Source: Paracoccaceae bacterium (GTDB lineage Bacteria > Pseudomonadota > Alphaproteobacteria > Rhodobacterales > Rhodobacteraceae). From it: 17,406 nt of DNA. Numbering within the stretch: position 1 is the first letter of the stretch; each line of letters opens with the position of its first letter. The stretch covers positions 1-17,406 of the forward strand of contig JAFIEC010000196.1 of the NCBI GenBank assembly GCA_020832725.1, given 5' to 3'. Under the pieces are notes generated by a model. That model did no database searches. It saw nothing but the letters and a program-made list of their open reading frames with translations, and was not told where the DNA came from. The translations under genes and the position numbers were made by a program. Below, piece after piece: positions 6,608-14,623 of the stretch.

Positions 6608-7577
6608 GGACCGCCTCGACCCGGCGATTCAGCGTGCGGCCCTCTTCGGTGAGATTGGCTGCGCGGGGTGCCAGATAACCCACCCCCTCGGCCGCAAGCT
6701 GGTCCCCGGGCACGCCCAGCGTGATCAGCGCATCGCGCACCGCATCCGCCCGCCTTCTTGACAGCGCCACATTGCCGGCCAGCGCACCGGTGGCATCGGT
6801 ATGGCCAACCAGCGTCACCCGGCGCTCGGGGTCGGCCAGCAGCCAGGCGGCCAGAGCCGCCACATCGCCCGGCAGAGCACCCGTCAGGCTGGCGGCACCG
6901 ACATCGAAGGCGACATCCTCCAGAACGACGGCCCCACGCTCCAGCAGGGTATCCGCAAGCGCGGCCTCGCCGCCGCGCTGCGGCGGCGGCGGCGCGCCCC
7001 GGGCCATCACGTCGCCGGTGATCGCCTCGACAGGCCCCGCCGCGCCGGGGTCGGGGCTGCGCGTCGAGGCCACGGGCATCGCCCCCTCGGCAAGGCCCGC
7101 CCGGCTGATCTCCACATAGGCCCGGCCAGAGCCCCGGCTGAGCACGACCGCCACCTTCTCCGCGCCTGCCGCGTCCTCGGCGGCGAGATAGCGGAACGCC
7201 GACAGATCCACATGCATCTCGGGCTCCGGCAGGATATCGGCGGCAAAGCGGAAATCGAACCCGCCGCATTCCCGGGCCGCACATTCGAAGACCAGCACAT
7301 AGCCCGCCTCCTGCAGGGTCGCGCGCAGGCCGGCGGCCCGCGCCTCCCGCCCGCCCGTGGGGCGATCGCAATGCAAGACCTGCCGCAGGACGGGGCCCGA
7401 CACCCGCTCGGAGGGCAGCCCCCCCTCTTCCCAGGCCCCGCGCGCCCAGTGCCAGCCCTCGCTGCCCGTGCGTTCGTGGGCCAGGCGCGCGCCCTCGGGC
7501 AGGAACGCCTCTGCCGCTTGCGCGGGCGCAGCAAGCACCGCCAGCGCGGCCAGGACAGCGGCGGCCCGCGCCCTCAT
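6591..7577 (-). CDS. OmpA-family exported protein
   Basis: The predicted product is a 328-residue exported protein that probably anchors to peptidoglycan in the periplasm. The N-terminus MRARAAAVLAALAVLAAPAQA is a clear Sec signal peptide with an AQA-A cleavage site. Residues about 60-165 hold an uncharacterised domain with cysteines at 70, 99 and 104, somewhat like the domain that precedes OmpA in DUF4892-type proteins (tentative). Residues about 218-326 form an OmpA C-terminal domain, with GHTDATG at 258-264, ALSRRRADAVRDAL at 271-284 and LNRRVE at 316-321. The start is the ATG at 7577-7575, chosen because it begins the signal peptide and overlaps the upstream stop as ATGA; an ATG 33 codons earlier is less likely. 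It is the last gene of a four-gene minus-strand run. Its link to photosynthesis is unknown. Confidence 0.85.
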   Translation of the reverse strand: MRARAAAVLAALAVLAAPAQAAEAFLPEGARLAHERTGSEGWHWARGAWEEGGLPSERVSGPVLRQVLHCDRPTGGREARAAGLRATLQEAGYVLVFECAARECGGFDFRFAADILPEPEMHVDLSAFRYLAAEDAAGAEKVAVVLSRGSGRAYVEISRAGLAEGAMPVASTRSPDPGAAGPVEAITGDVMARGAPPPPQRGGEAALADTLLERGAVVLEDVAFDVGAASLTGALPGDVAALAAWLLADPERRVTLVGHTDATGALAGNVALSRRRADAVRDALITLGVPGDQLAAEGVGYLAPRAANLTEEGRTLNRRVEAVLTSLP

Positions 7578-8149
7578 CGAGCCGCCCCGTGGTATTCGGG
7601 GTTGGGCACCATCCCGGTTGCAGAGGCGAGCCGGTTGCTCATGCTGAAAAATCCTGCGACCGATGCGATGTCCCATATGTCGCGGTCCGAAAAGCCATGA
7701 TCGCGCAACGCAGCGCGGTCGCCCTCCTCGATCCGGTGGCTCTCCTCGGCGACCCGGGCCGCAAACGCCAGCATGGCGCGCTGGCGCGGCTCAAGCGGGG
7801 CGGTTCGCCAGTTCATCACCAGCATCTCTCCCAGAACAGGATCGCCCGAAAGCTGCCTCACAGCGGCCCCGTGGGCGGTCAGGCAATAGAAACAGCGGTT
7901 GATCGCGGACACCACCACGGCAATCATCTCCCGCTCCAGCCTGGTGAGGCCCGATGGCCCCAGCATCAGCCCGTTGTAGAAGGTGCTGAAGGCCTCCAGC
8001 CTGTCGATATCGTGGGCATAGGCGCGCAGCACATTGGGCACGAGGCCCAGCTTCTCGCGGCACAGCTCGAAATAGCGCTCTGTCGCCTCGGGCAGCGGGT
8101 CGACCTGTGGCAGGTCAAGGGCTGTGGGCGCGTCGTCTTTCCTCGTCAC
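7574..8149 (-). CDS. AhpD-like peroxidase-related (carboxymuconolactone decarboxylase domain) protein
   Basis: The 191-residue protein belongs to the AhpD/CMD superfamily of alkylhydroperoxidase-like proteins. The signature is E73 in EREMIAVVVS, then CFYCLTAHG with redox cysteines at 86 and 89 and His93. This CxxC...H arrangement is the peroxidatic/resolving pair and proton relay of AhpD. The N-terminal portion (YFELCREKLGLVPNVLRAY) is typical of the 'uncharacterised peroxidase-related' subgroup. The start is a GTG at 8149-8147 with no strong ribosome binding site, 18 bases after the GNAT gene. The stop overlaps the OmpA-like start. It probably reduces small peroxides; its electron donor is not encoded here. 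Confidence 0.88.
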   Translation of the reverse strand: MTRKDDAPTALDLPQVDPLPEATERYFELCREKLGLVPNVLRAYAHDIDRLEAFSTFYNGLMLGPSGLTRLEREMIAVVVSAINRCFYCLTAHGAAVRQLSGDPVLGEMLVMNWRTAPLEPRQRAMLAFAARVAEESHRIEEGDRAALRDHGFSDRDIWDIASVAGFFSMSNRLASATGMVPNPEYHGAAR

Positions 8150-8167
8150 GGCAGGCTGCTCGTATCT

Positions 8168-8926
8168 TCAGGCGGTCGGTGGCTGCTCCACCCTGTAGTG
8201 GTAATGTCCCACGTTTTGCATCCCGACGCCAGAAAACAGCGCCTGTGCAGGCAGATTCCCGCGCTCCGACAGCACACACAGCCAGTCGGCCCCCATGTCT
8301 TGCGCCCAGACCGCAGCCCGCCCCAGCATCTTGCGGCCCACGCCCGACCGCCGGCCCTCGGGCAGCACGCCCAGCGCGTGCACCATCGCGATCGTTCCCG
8401 AAAGCGCGACGAATCCCAGTGCCGCAGGGCGCTCGCGGTGCCGCCCGAGGATGAAGCGCACCGGGCCCGCGACCCGGTCCATCACCGCAAGGCGGGCGGC
8501 ATCGACCCCGATGCCGGCCCACAGCCCCGCCATCACCGCAAGGCGCATCTCGCAGGGGATCGCATCCGCCGGGTCCTCGGGTGCCAGCGGTGCCAGCAGC
8601 GCCACCCGGGCCGCAAGCCAGTCGGTCGGCGCCTCGACGGCCCAGCCACGCGCGGCCAGTGCCTCATCCAGGGCCTCCTCGCCCGGGCGGATGCGAAAGG
8701 CGGGCACCTGCCCCCAGTCCCGCATCCGGGCAATCGCCTCGTCCAGTTCGGCAGGCGTGGCCGGCCCCTCCAGCGTGGCCGCATCCACCCGCCGCCCCCC
8801 GCCCGCGCTGCGGCGCAGGATCACCGGGCCGCACCGCGCCACCGCCAGGGGCGGCCATGTCTCCGCAAGGGCCACCTCCAGCGCCGCCGGACCGGGGGCC
8901 TCCGGCGCATCGGGCCCCTCCGTCAC
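8168..8926 (-). CDS. GNAT-family N-acetyltransferase
   Basis: The 252-residue protein has a C-terminal GNAT fold. A strand-rich segment (AALGFVALSGTIAMVHALGVLPE) is followed by the acetyl-CoA pyrophosphate-binding loop RRSGVG at residues 192-197, then a helix (RKMLGRAAVWAQDMGA) and the closing ALFSGVGMQNVGHYHY. The first ~110 residues are less conserved and may form a second, degenerate GNAT-like half. The substrate cannot be predicted. The start is a GTG at 8926-8924 that overlaps the stop of the upstream molybdopterin-binding-like gene as GTGA, so the two are translationally coupled. Confidence 0.85.
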   Translation of the reverse strand: MTEGPDAPEAPGPAALEVALAETWPPLAVARCGPVILRRSAGGGRRVDAATLEGPATPAELDEAIARMRDWGQVPAFRIRPGEEALDEALAARGWAVEAPTDWLAARVALLAPLAPEDPADAIPCEMRLAVMAGLWAGIGVDAARLAVMDRVAGPVRFILGRHRERPAALGFVALSGTIAMVHALGVLPEGRRSGVGRKMLGRAAVWAQDMGADWLCVLSERGNLPAQALFSGVGMQNVGHYHYRVEQPPTA

Positions 8927-9645
8927 GGCAAGACCGCCGCGCGCAATTCCGCCTCCGCCCGGGCGAGCGCATCGGGATCGCTGCCGCGGATCACCAGATT
9001 GGTGCCGAACCGCCCCTCGGCCACAAAGGGGTAGGAGGCGAAGGACAGCGCGGGATGCCGCATCGCCACCTCGGCCAGCGGACCCGCCACCTCGCCCTCG
9101 CCCCGCTCCAGCCGCAGGGTCGCCGACAGCAGCGGCGCACCGCCCGCCAGCGTCGGCAGGACCGAGGCCAGCATGGCCTGAAACACCGCCGGAACCCCCG
9201 CCATCACGCTGACATTGCCCAGCCGGAACCCCGGCGCCGAAGACACCGGGTTCTCGATCAGCACGGCCCCTTCGGGAATGCGCGCCATGCGCAGCCGGGC
9301 GGCGTTCAGCACCTGCCCGCTGCGGGTGTAATGCGCCTCCAGCAGGGCACGCGCATCGGCGCGCACGTCGATGGGTACGCCAAAGGCCGCAGCGACCGCG
9401 TCGGCGGTGATGTCGTCATGGGTCGGCCCGATCCCGCCCGAGGTGAAGACGTGATCATGGGACTTGCGCAGCGCATTCAGGGCGGCACCGATGGCGTCAT
9501 GCTCGTCGGGCACGACGCGCACCTCGCGCAGGTCGATCCCCCGGGCAGTCAGGGCTTCGGCCAGGGTCCGCGTATTGGTGTCGAGCGTCCTGCCCGACAG
9601 GATCTCGTCGCCGATCACCAGCATCGCGGCCGTGGGGCGGGTCAT
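8923..9645 (-). CDS. MoaB/CinA N-terminal-type molybdopterin-binding domain protein
   Basis: The 240-residue protein has the MoCF-biosynthesis (MoaB/Mog) fold found in the N-terminal half of CinA ('competence/damage-inducible protein A'). It has GDEILSG at residues 12-18 and GGIGPTHDDIT starting at 70, the hallmark loop of the family. It lacks the C-terminal CinA amidohydrolase domain, so it is the short stand-alone form common in alphaproteobacteria. Two ATGs, six bases apart, are possible. The one at 9645-9643 is preferred because the strong GGAAGGA ribosome binding site is six bases from it but directly touches the first (9651). It heads the four-gene run and is divergent from sfsA. Its biological role is not known with confidence. 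Confidence 0.87.
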   Translation of the reverse strand: MTRPTAAMLVIGDEILSGRTLDTNTRTLAEALTARGIDLREVRVVPDEHDAIGAALNALRKSHDHVFTSGGIGPTHDDITADAVAAAFGVPIDVRADARALLEAHYTRSGQVLNAARLRMARIPEGAVLIENPVSSAPGFRLGNVSVMAGVPAVFQAMLASVLPTLAGGAPLLSATLRLERGEGEVAGPLAEVAMRHPALSFASYPFVAEGRFGTNLVIRGSDPDALARAEAELRAAVLP

Positions 9646-9689
9646 GGACATTCCTTCCGCAAGCGGGACCTTTCGTCGCCGCGGGCCGC

Positions 9690-9717
9690 TTGCACCCGCG
9701 CCGCAACGGGGTATACG
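9690..9717 (+). promoter_or_regulatory. Possible sfsA promoter, predicting a leaderless message
   Basis: TTGCAC (9690-9695) and TATACG (9712-9717) are separated by 16 bases and resemble sigma-70 boxes. Only eight bases separate the -10 box from the sfsA ATG at 9726, and they contain no Shine-Dalgarno sequence. Transcription would begin at or next to the start codon. Confidence 0.4.
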
Positions 9718-9725
9718 CCCGGCCC

Positions 9726-10451
9726 ATGCGCTTTCAAACCCCCCTCGTTCCGGGCCGCCTGCTGCGCCGATACAAGCGCTTCCTTGCCGATGTCGTGCTG
9801 GAGGACGGGCGCGAGGCAACGGCCCATTGCCCCAATCCGGGCGCGATGCTGGGCCTGGCGGATCCCGGCGCGCGTATCTGGCTGGAGCCTGTCGCCGGAC
9901 GCGGGCGCAAGCTGCCGCTGTCATGGAAACTGGTGGAACTGCCGGGCGGTCATCTTGCCGGGATCGACACGGGCGTGCCCAACCGCGTCGTGGGCGAGGC
10001 GCTGGCGGCGGGTGCCATTCCGGGGCTGGAGGCGGCCAGCCTGCGGGCCGAGGTGGCCATCGCCCCCGGAAGCCGCGCCGACTTTCGCCTGGAGCCCGCC
10101 AGCGGCCCCGCGATCTGGGTGGAGGTCAAGAATGTCCACCTGCGCCGCCAGGACGATTGGGCCGAGTTTCCCGATTGCGTCACCACAAGGGGTGCCCGGC
10201 ATCTGGCGGTGCTCGCCGACAGGGTGCGCGGCGGAGAGCGGGCGGTGATGCTCTATCTCGTGCAGCGGACCGATTGCGCGCGGCTCAGGCTGGCGGCCGA
10301 TCTCGACCCGGCCTATGCGCGCGCCTTCGACATGGCGCGCGCGGCGGGGGTGGAGATGCGCGCCTTCTCCACCCGGATCGACCGGGCGGGCGTCACGCTT
10401 GGCCCCGCCATGCCTGTCGATCCCCGGCCGCAATCTGCGCCTGCGGCGTGA
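9726..10451 (+). CDS. sfsA: SfsA-family protein (sugar fermentation stimulation protein homologue)
   Basis: The 241-residue protein is a full-length SfsA homologue (Escherichia coli SfsA is about 234). The N-terminal OB-like part has RFLADVVLEDG and AHCPNPGAM. The nuclease-like C-terminal part has SRADFRLE, then WVEVKNVHL, and later FPDCVTTRGARHL, which match the conserved D...E.K core of this restriction-endonuclease-like family. SfsA binds DNA in E. coli, but its cellular function remains poorly defined. The start is the ATG at 9726, where homology begins (MRFQTPLVPGRLLRRYKRF); an earlier in-frame ATG at 9690 would add residues unlike the family. sfsA is followed by map, as in many alphaproteobacteria. 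Confidence 0.9.
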   Translation: MRFQTPLVPGRLLRRYKRFLADVVLEDGREATAHCPNPGAMLGLADPGARIWLEPVAGRGRKLPLSWKLVELPGGHLAGIDTGVPNRVVGEALAAGAIPGLEAASLRAEVAIAPGSRADFRLEPASGPAIWVEVKNVHLRRQDDWAEFPDCVTTRGARHLAVLADRVRGGERAVMLYLVQRTDCARLRLAADLDPAYARAFDMARAAGVEMRAFSTRIDRAGVTLGPAMPVDPRPQSAPAA

Positions 10452-10540
10452 CCAAACAGGCGAAAGCACCCCGGCCACCTCTGGCCCTTTGGCGACACCC
10501 GGGCTAAAACGCATCCGACAGGGAAAACGCCGGGACTGCC

Positions 10541-11341
10541 ATGGAAGGTCGATTGAGCCGCGACGAGATCCGCATTCACGCGGCCGAGGATTTCGCGGCC
10601 ATGCACCGCGCGGGCGAACTGGCCGCGCGGATCCTCGACGAGGTGGGCCCGCTGGTCGCGCCGGGTGTCACCACCGGGGCGCTGGATGACTTCATCACCC
10701 GCCGGGTGGAGGAGGCGGGCGCGCGCTCGGCCACGATAGGCTATCGCGGCTATCGCCATGCGTCCTGCATCTCGGTCAACCATGTGGTCTGCCACGGCAT
10801 CCCCGGTGACAAGGCGCTGCGCGACGGCGATATCCTGAACATCGACGTGACCGTGATCGTGGATGGCTGGTTTGGCGATACCAGCCGCATGTATGTCGCG
10901 GGAAGCCTGACGCGCCGCGCCGAGCGGCTGATCCAGGTCACCCATGACGCGCTGATGAAGGGCATCGAGGCCGTGCGGCCGGGGGCGACCTTCGGCGACA
11001 TCGGCCACGCGATCCAGAGCTTCGTCGAGGCGCACCGGATGTCGGTGGTGCGCGATTTCTGCGGCCACGGGCTGGGCCGGGTCTTTCACGCACCGCCCAA
11101 CGTGCTGCATTACGGCCGACCGGGCACCGGGCCCACGCTGGAGGAGGGGATGTTCTTCACCATCGAGCCGATGGTGAACCTGGGGCGGCCCGAGACCAAG
11201 GTTCTGGCCGACCAGTGGACAGCCGTGACCCGGGACAAGTCGCTCTCGGCCCAGTTCGAACATTCCGTTGGGGTGACCGCCTCGGGCTGCGAGATCTTTA
11301 CATTGTCGCCCGCGGGACGGTTTCACCCGACCTGGGGCTAA
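10541..11341 (+). CDS. map: Type I methionine aminopeptidase
   Basis: This enzyme removes the initiator methionine from nascent proteins in the cytoplasm. The 266-residue protein has all five metal ligands of the family: D102 (NIDVT), D113 (GDTSR), H176 (GHGLGR), E209 (TIEPM) and E240 (QFEHSVG). It also has the conserved H85 in CHGIPG. The length and the lack of an N-terminal zinc-finger extension fit the bacterial type I form. The ATG at 10541 is used; a TTG four codons later is an alternative, with GGAAGG just upstream. It lies 89 bases after sfsA and is convergent with tspO. It is a housekeeping gene, out of place inside a pigment gene cluster. Confidence 0.95.
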   Translation: MEGRLSRDEIRIHAAEDFAAMHRAGELAARILDEVGPLVAPGVTTGALDDFITRRVEEAGARSATIGYRGYRHASCISVNHVVCHGIPGDKALRDGDILNIDVTVIVDGWFGDTSRMYVAGSLTRRAERLIQVTHDALMKGIEAVRPGATFGDIGHAIQSFVEAHRMSVVRDFCGHGLGRVFHAPPNVLHYGRPGTGPTLEEGMFFTIEPMVNLGRPETKVLADQWTAVTRDKSLSAQFEHSVGVTASGCEIFTLSPAGRFHPTWG

Positions 11342-11423
11342 GGGCCAGGGTGCCGCGCCCCCGATTCTCCGCGTCAGACCACTCTCTTCTTCAAATGCGC
11401 ATCTTCGCCGGACCGCATGCATC

Positions 11424-11446
11424 GCCGCCACCCCGCCGGGTGCGGC
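11424..11446. terminator. Hairpin between convergent map and tspO, possible bidirectional terminator
   Basis: In the 152-base gap between map and tspO, GCCGC-C-ACCC pairs with GGGTGCGGC across a CGCC loop, giving a nine-pair stem with one bulged C. No T-run follows on either strand, so classical intrinsic termination is doubtful. The position between convergent stops is the main argument. Nothing else was recognised in 11342-11493. Confidence 0.3.
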
Positions 11447-11493
11447 ACGGGCAATGCGTATTTCAGCAAGAGAATGCCGGCAGGGGCGCGCCC

Positions 11494-11967
11494 TCAGGCG
11501 GCCGCAGGGGCCCCGGGCGCGGGATTGCGGCGCATGATCGAGAAGTTCAGCGCCGCGGCGATGGTCACCCATGTCAGGTAAGGTACCAGCAGCAGGCCCG
11601 CGAAGGGATCGACCGTGTAGAAGACCACAGCAGTGCCCGCGACCGACAGCCAGAGGCCCGAGACCACCACCATGCCGGCCCGGATGCGCCGCAGGCCGAA
11701 AAAGACCGGTGTCCACAGGGTGTTGAGCGACAATTGCAGCGCCCAGAAGGCCATGGCGTAGCCGATACCCTCGGCCATGGCGACACGGGTCGCCGCCCAG
11801 GCCATCAGCACATAGAGCGCCGTCCAGGCCAGCGGAAACAGCCAGTTGGGCGGGGTCCAGGGGGGCTTGTTCAGGGATTCATACCATTTCCCCGGCTCGA
11901 AGATCGCGCCGGAGGAGGCGGCGGAGATGCATCCCGCCATGAAAACGCCAAACAGAATCCAGTCCAT
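11494..11967 (-). CDS. tspO: Tryptophan-rich sensory protein TspO (CrtK)
   Basis: TspO is a five-helix membrane protein of the peripheral benzodiazepine receptor family. In Rhodobacter sphaeroides it lies in the outer membrane, binds tetrapyrroles and damps photosynthesis gene expression when oxygen is present. The 157-residue product has five hydrophobic segments and the signature W28-Y-ESLNKPPWTPPNW (residues 28-42). The conserved VPYLTWVTIAAALN of the last helix is also present, as are LNTLWTPVFF and the Trp-rich helix 2-3 region. It begins five bases after the crtB stop, so it is the third gene of a crtI-crtB-tspO unit, the order known in Rhodobacter. Confidence 0.95.
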   Translation of the reverse strand: MDWILFGVFMAGCISAASSGAIFEPGKWYESLNKPPWTPPNWLFPLAWTALYVLMAWAATRVAMAEGIGYAMAFWALQLSLNTLWTPVFFGLRRIRAGMVVVSGLWLSVAGTAVVFYTVDPFAGLLLVPYLTWVTIAAALNFSIMRRNPAPGAPAAA

Positions 11968-11972
11968 CGGGT

Positions 11973-13031
11973 CTATATGGCACGGATGCCGCCCCGTTCA
12001 ATGCCCCCGCTCTGTTCGGAGCGGGTGCGGTCGCGCGCCTCGAGCTGCGCAAAGAGTTGCAGAAGCGCCTCCGCCCGCCCCTCTCCGGCAGCGGCCTCCC
12101 GGGTGCGGCGGGCGGCGGCCTCCACGAGAAAGCGGGTCTCGGCCAACGGGCGTGCATGGATCAGCGCCGAGCGGGGCATGACGGTCCCCGCTGCGGCCTG
12201 TCCGAGCGCGAGGGTGGCAAGGGCGATCTTGCGCGCGGCACCGGTGCGGGCGCGGCGGCTGACCGAATCGTGGCCTGCCCGGGCGATCTGTCCGCCGATG
12301 GCGGCATAGATGTGCCGCGCCGCCAGAATCGCCGGCCGGCACGCCAGCGGCAGACCCGCGACACCGGCCTCGGAGCGGTGGTAGAGCCGGTCCGCCTCGA
12401 ACAGGAGCTTGCGGGTCATGCGGGCGGTGGCCGGGCCGGGGCCGGGATCGCGGAGGAAGGCCTCGGGCGTGAGGCCCTCTTCCGCCAGCCAGTCGAGGGG
12501 CAGGTAGATCCGGCCCGCTGCCGCATCCTCGCCGATATCGCGGGCGATGTTGGTCAGCTGCATGGCCACACCCAGATCGCAGGCCCGCGCGATGACGTCG
12601 CCATCGCGGGCCTGCATGATCACGCACATCATTGCCCCCACCGCCGCCGCGACCCGGGCGGAATAGGCGCGCACATCCGACAGCGTTGCGTGGCGGCGGC
12701 CCAGGGCATCCCAGGCAAAGCCTTCGAGCAGCGCCTCGGGCAGGGTGCGGGGCATCGCCACCCGGGCCACGAGATCGGCGAATGCGCGATCGGCGGGGCG
12801 GTTCGCGGGGCGGCCCTGGTAGATCCGCTCCAGCCGGTCGCGCAGGCCCATGACCGCGCGCACCTTGTCATCGCGCAGGTCCACGGTGTCATCGGCGCAG
12901 CGGCAGAAGGCGTAAAGCGCGATGGCCCCGTCGCGCACAGGCCCCGGCAGCAGACGCGATGCGGCATGGAACGAGTAGGACCCGGTGCGGATCGCCGCTT
13001 CGCAGGCGGCAAGATCGGCAGCACCGCTCAT
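11973..13031 (-). CDS. crtB: Phytoene synthase
   Basis: CrtB joins two geranylgeranyl diphosphates head to head to give phytoene, the first committed carotenoid. The 352-residue protein has both Asp-rich motifs of the squalene/phytoene synthase family: ADDTVD (residues 46-51) and DIGED (165-169, in QLTNIARDIGEDAAAGRIYLP). It also has the SYSFHAASRLLP substrate-binding segment near the N-terminus and the RAYSARVAAAVG helix. The ATG overlaps the crtI stop as ATGA, indicating translational coupling. The C-terminal tail after about residue 325 is variable. Confidence 0.96.
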   Translation of the reverse strand: MSGAADLAACEAAIRTGSYSFHAASRLLPGPVRDGAIALYAFCRCADDTVDLRDDKVRAVMGLRDRLERIYQGRPANRPADRAFADLVARVAMPRTLPEALLEGFAWDALGRRHATLSDVRAYSARVAAAVGAMMCVIMQARDGDVIARACDLGVAMQLTNIARDIGEDAAAGRIYLPLDWLAEEGLTPEAFLRDPGPGPATARMTRKLLFEADRLYHRSEAGVAGLPLACRPAILAARHIYAAIGGQIARAGHDSVSRRARTGAARKIALATLALGQAAAGTVMPRSALIHARPLAETRFLVEAAARRTREAAAGEGRAEALLQLFAQLEARDRTRSEQSGGIERGGIRAI

Positions 13032-14614
13032 TCCGCCGCCGCCTGGAACGGGGCTGCGGGCGCTGCGGGCATCGCTGCCGGCACAAGCTTGCCTAGGACC
13101 TCGGCCGAGGCGACCACCCCGGGCAGGCCGGCCCCGGGATGGGTGCCTGCCCCCACCAGATAGAGGCCGGGCAATTCCTCCAGCACGTTATGGGGCCGGA
13201 ACCACGCGCTCTGCAGGATTCGCGGCTCGATCGAGAAACCCGCGCCGAAGGGGCTGAGGTAGCGGTCGCGGAAGGTCTCGGGGGTGAACACTTCCTCGGG
13301 GCCGAGGCGCTCCGACAGGCCGGGGAGCAGCCGCTCTTCCAGAACCCTGAGCATCCGGGCCCGGTAGGGCGCGGCCTCGGTGCGCCAGTCCACGGGGTTG
13401 TCGCCGCCCAGGTTGGGAACCGGCGAGAGCACATAGAAGGTGTCGTCGCCATCGGGGGCGCAGCTGGGATCGGTCACGCTGGGGCGGTGGACATAGAGGC
13501 TCATGTCCTCGGCAAGATGCCGGCGGATGAAGATGTCGCGCAGAAGGCCCGCATAGCGCGAACCGCTGACGATGGTGTGATGGCCGACATCGGCCCATTC
13601 GTTCCGCGTGCCCCTGGTGCCGAAATACCACACGAAAAGGCCCATCGACCACCGCGCCCGGGCCACGCGGGTGGCCGACCAGCGCCGCCGGGGCGCATTG
13701 CGCAACAGGTGGCTGTAGGTATGGCCCGCATCGGCGTTGGAGACCACGAGATCGGCCTCCAGCACGGTGCCATCCTCGCAGCGCACGCCCGCGGCGCGAC
13801 CCTCGCGCAGCAGGATTTCGTCCACGGTGGTGGATTGTCGGATCTCGCCGCCCTGTTCGCGGATCACCCGGGCCATGGCCTCGGCGATGGCGGCCACGCC
13901 GCCCATCGCGTAATGCACCCCGAATTCCTTTTCGAGGTAGGAGACGAGGATATACATCGAGGTGACATGCAGCGGATCGCCCCCGATGAACAGCGGGTGG
14001 AACGACAGCGCCATGCGCAGCCGCTCGTCGCGTACCCTGCGGGCGGCATGAGCATAGACCGACCGGTCCGCCCGCATCAGCCCGAAGGTGGGCAGCACCT
14101 TCACCAGATCGCGAAAGCGGTGCATCGAGCGCCGCCCCAGATCCTCGAAGCCGAAGGCATAGCGCCGCTCGCTGTCCCGCAGGAAGCGGTCGTATCCGGC
14201 GAGGTCGCCGGGCGACAGGCGCGCCACTTCGGCGCGCATCGCCTCGGTCGAGCCGGAGGCGGTGAAATGCGATCCGTCGGGAAAGGTGATCCTGTAGAAC
14301 GGATCCAGGGCGCGCAGGTCCACATCGGCGTCGAAATCGCGGCCGCAATCGGCCCAGAGTTCGCGAAACAGCTGCGGCACCGTGACGATGGTGGGGCCAA
14401 GATCAAAGCGGTGGCCGTCGCGCCAGATGGCCGAGCCGCGGCCGCCTGCGCTTTCGAGCCGGTCGAGGACCGTGACGCGGTAGCCCTTGGCGCCCAGCCG
14501 CATCGCCGCCGACAGCCCGCCGATGCCCGCGCCGATGACAAGGGCGCGAGGGCGCCCGTCGGGGCCTGTGGCGGCTGCGGGTCGGGCGGAGGCGGAGTCG
14601 GTATGTGTCAGCAT
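13028..14614 (-). CDS. crtI: Phytoene desaturase (neurosporene-forming)
   Basis: CrtI is the FAD-dependent desaturase that converts phytoene, in three steps in spheroidene producers, to neurosporene. The 528-residue protein has the N-terminal motif GAGIGG at residues 28-33, with D51 at the end of the second strand, and GGRGSAIWRDGHRFDLGPT after it. The body is very close to Rhodobacter CrtI (LSPGDLAGYDRFLRDSE, LSFHPLFIGGDP). The C-terminal FAD motif is LYLVGAGTHPGAGLPGV. The ATG at 14614-14612 gives a 20-odd-residue leader before the Rossmann strand. There is no Shine-Dalgarno sequence ahead of it, and a promoter -10 box ends six bases away. It is first in crtI-crtB-tspO and divergent from crtA. 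Confidence 0.97.
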   Translation of the reverse strand: MLTHTDSASARPAAATGPDGRPRALVIGAGIGGLSAAMRLGAKGYRVTVLDRLESAGGRGSAIWRDGHRFDLGPTIVTVPQLFRELWADCGRDFDADVDLRALDPFYRITFPDGSHFTASGSTEAMRAEVARLSPGDLAGYDRFLRDSERRYAFGFEDLGRRSMHRFRDLVKVLPTFGLMRADRSVYAHAARRVRDERLRMALSFHPLFIGGDPLHVTSMYILVSYLEKEFGVHYAMGGVAAIAEAMARVIREQGGEIRQSTTVDEILLREGRAAGVRCEDGTVLEADLVVSNADAGHTYSHLLRNAPRRRWSATRVARARWSMGLFVWYFGTRGTRNEWADVGHHTIVSGSRYAGLLRDIFIRRHLAEDMSLYVHRPSVTDPSCAPDGDDTFYVLSPVPNLGGDNPVDWRTEAAPYRARMLRVLEERLLPGLSERLGPEEVFTPETFRDRYLSPFGAGFSIEPRILQSAWFRPHNVLEELPGLYLVGAGTHPGAGLPGVVASAEVLGKLVPAAMPAAPAAPFQAAAE

Positions 14615-14623
14615 GGGTTGACA
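14606..14623. promoter_or_regulatory. PpsR/CrtJ operator overlapping the crtI start codon
   Basis: TGTCAGCATGGGTTGACA fits TGT-N12-ACA exactly with TGTCA/TGACA arms. The crtI ATG (14614-14612) lies in its centre. Its TTGACA half (14618-14623) can also act as the -35 box of the divergent crtA promoter, with a weak TTTACA -10 at 14642-14647. Confidence 0.7.

Noticed and set aside
10473..10486. GGCCA-CCTC-TGGCC hairpin between sfsA and map as a terminator
   Set aside because: It has only a five-pair stem followed by CTTT; too weak to call in GC-rich DNA.
10313..11716. 467-codon minus-strand open frame across map
   Set aside because: It is antisense to map, whose metal ligands are all present, and shows no homology of its own.
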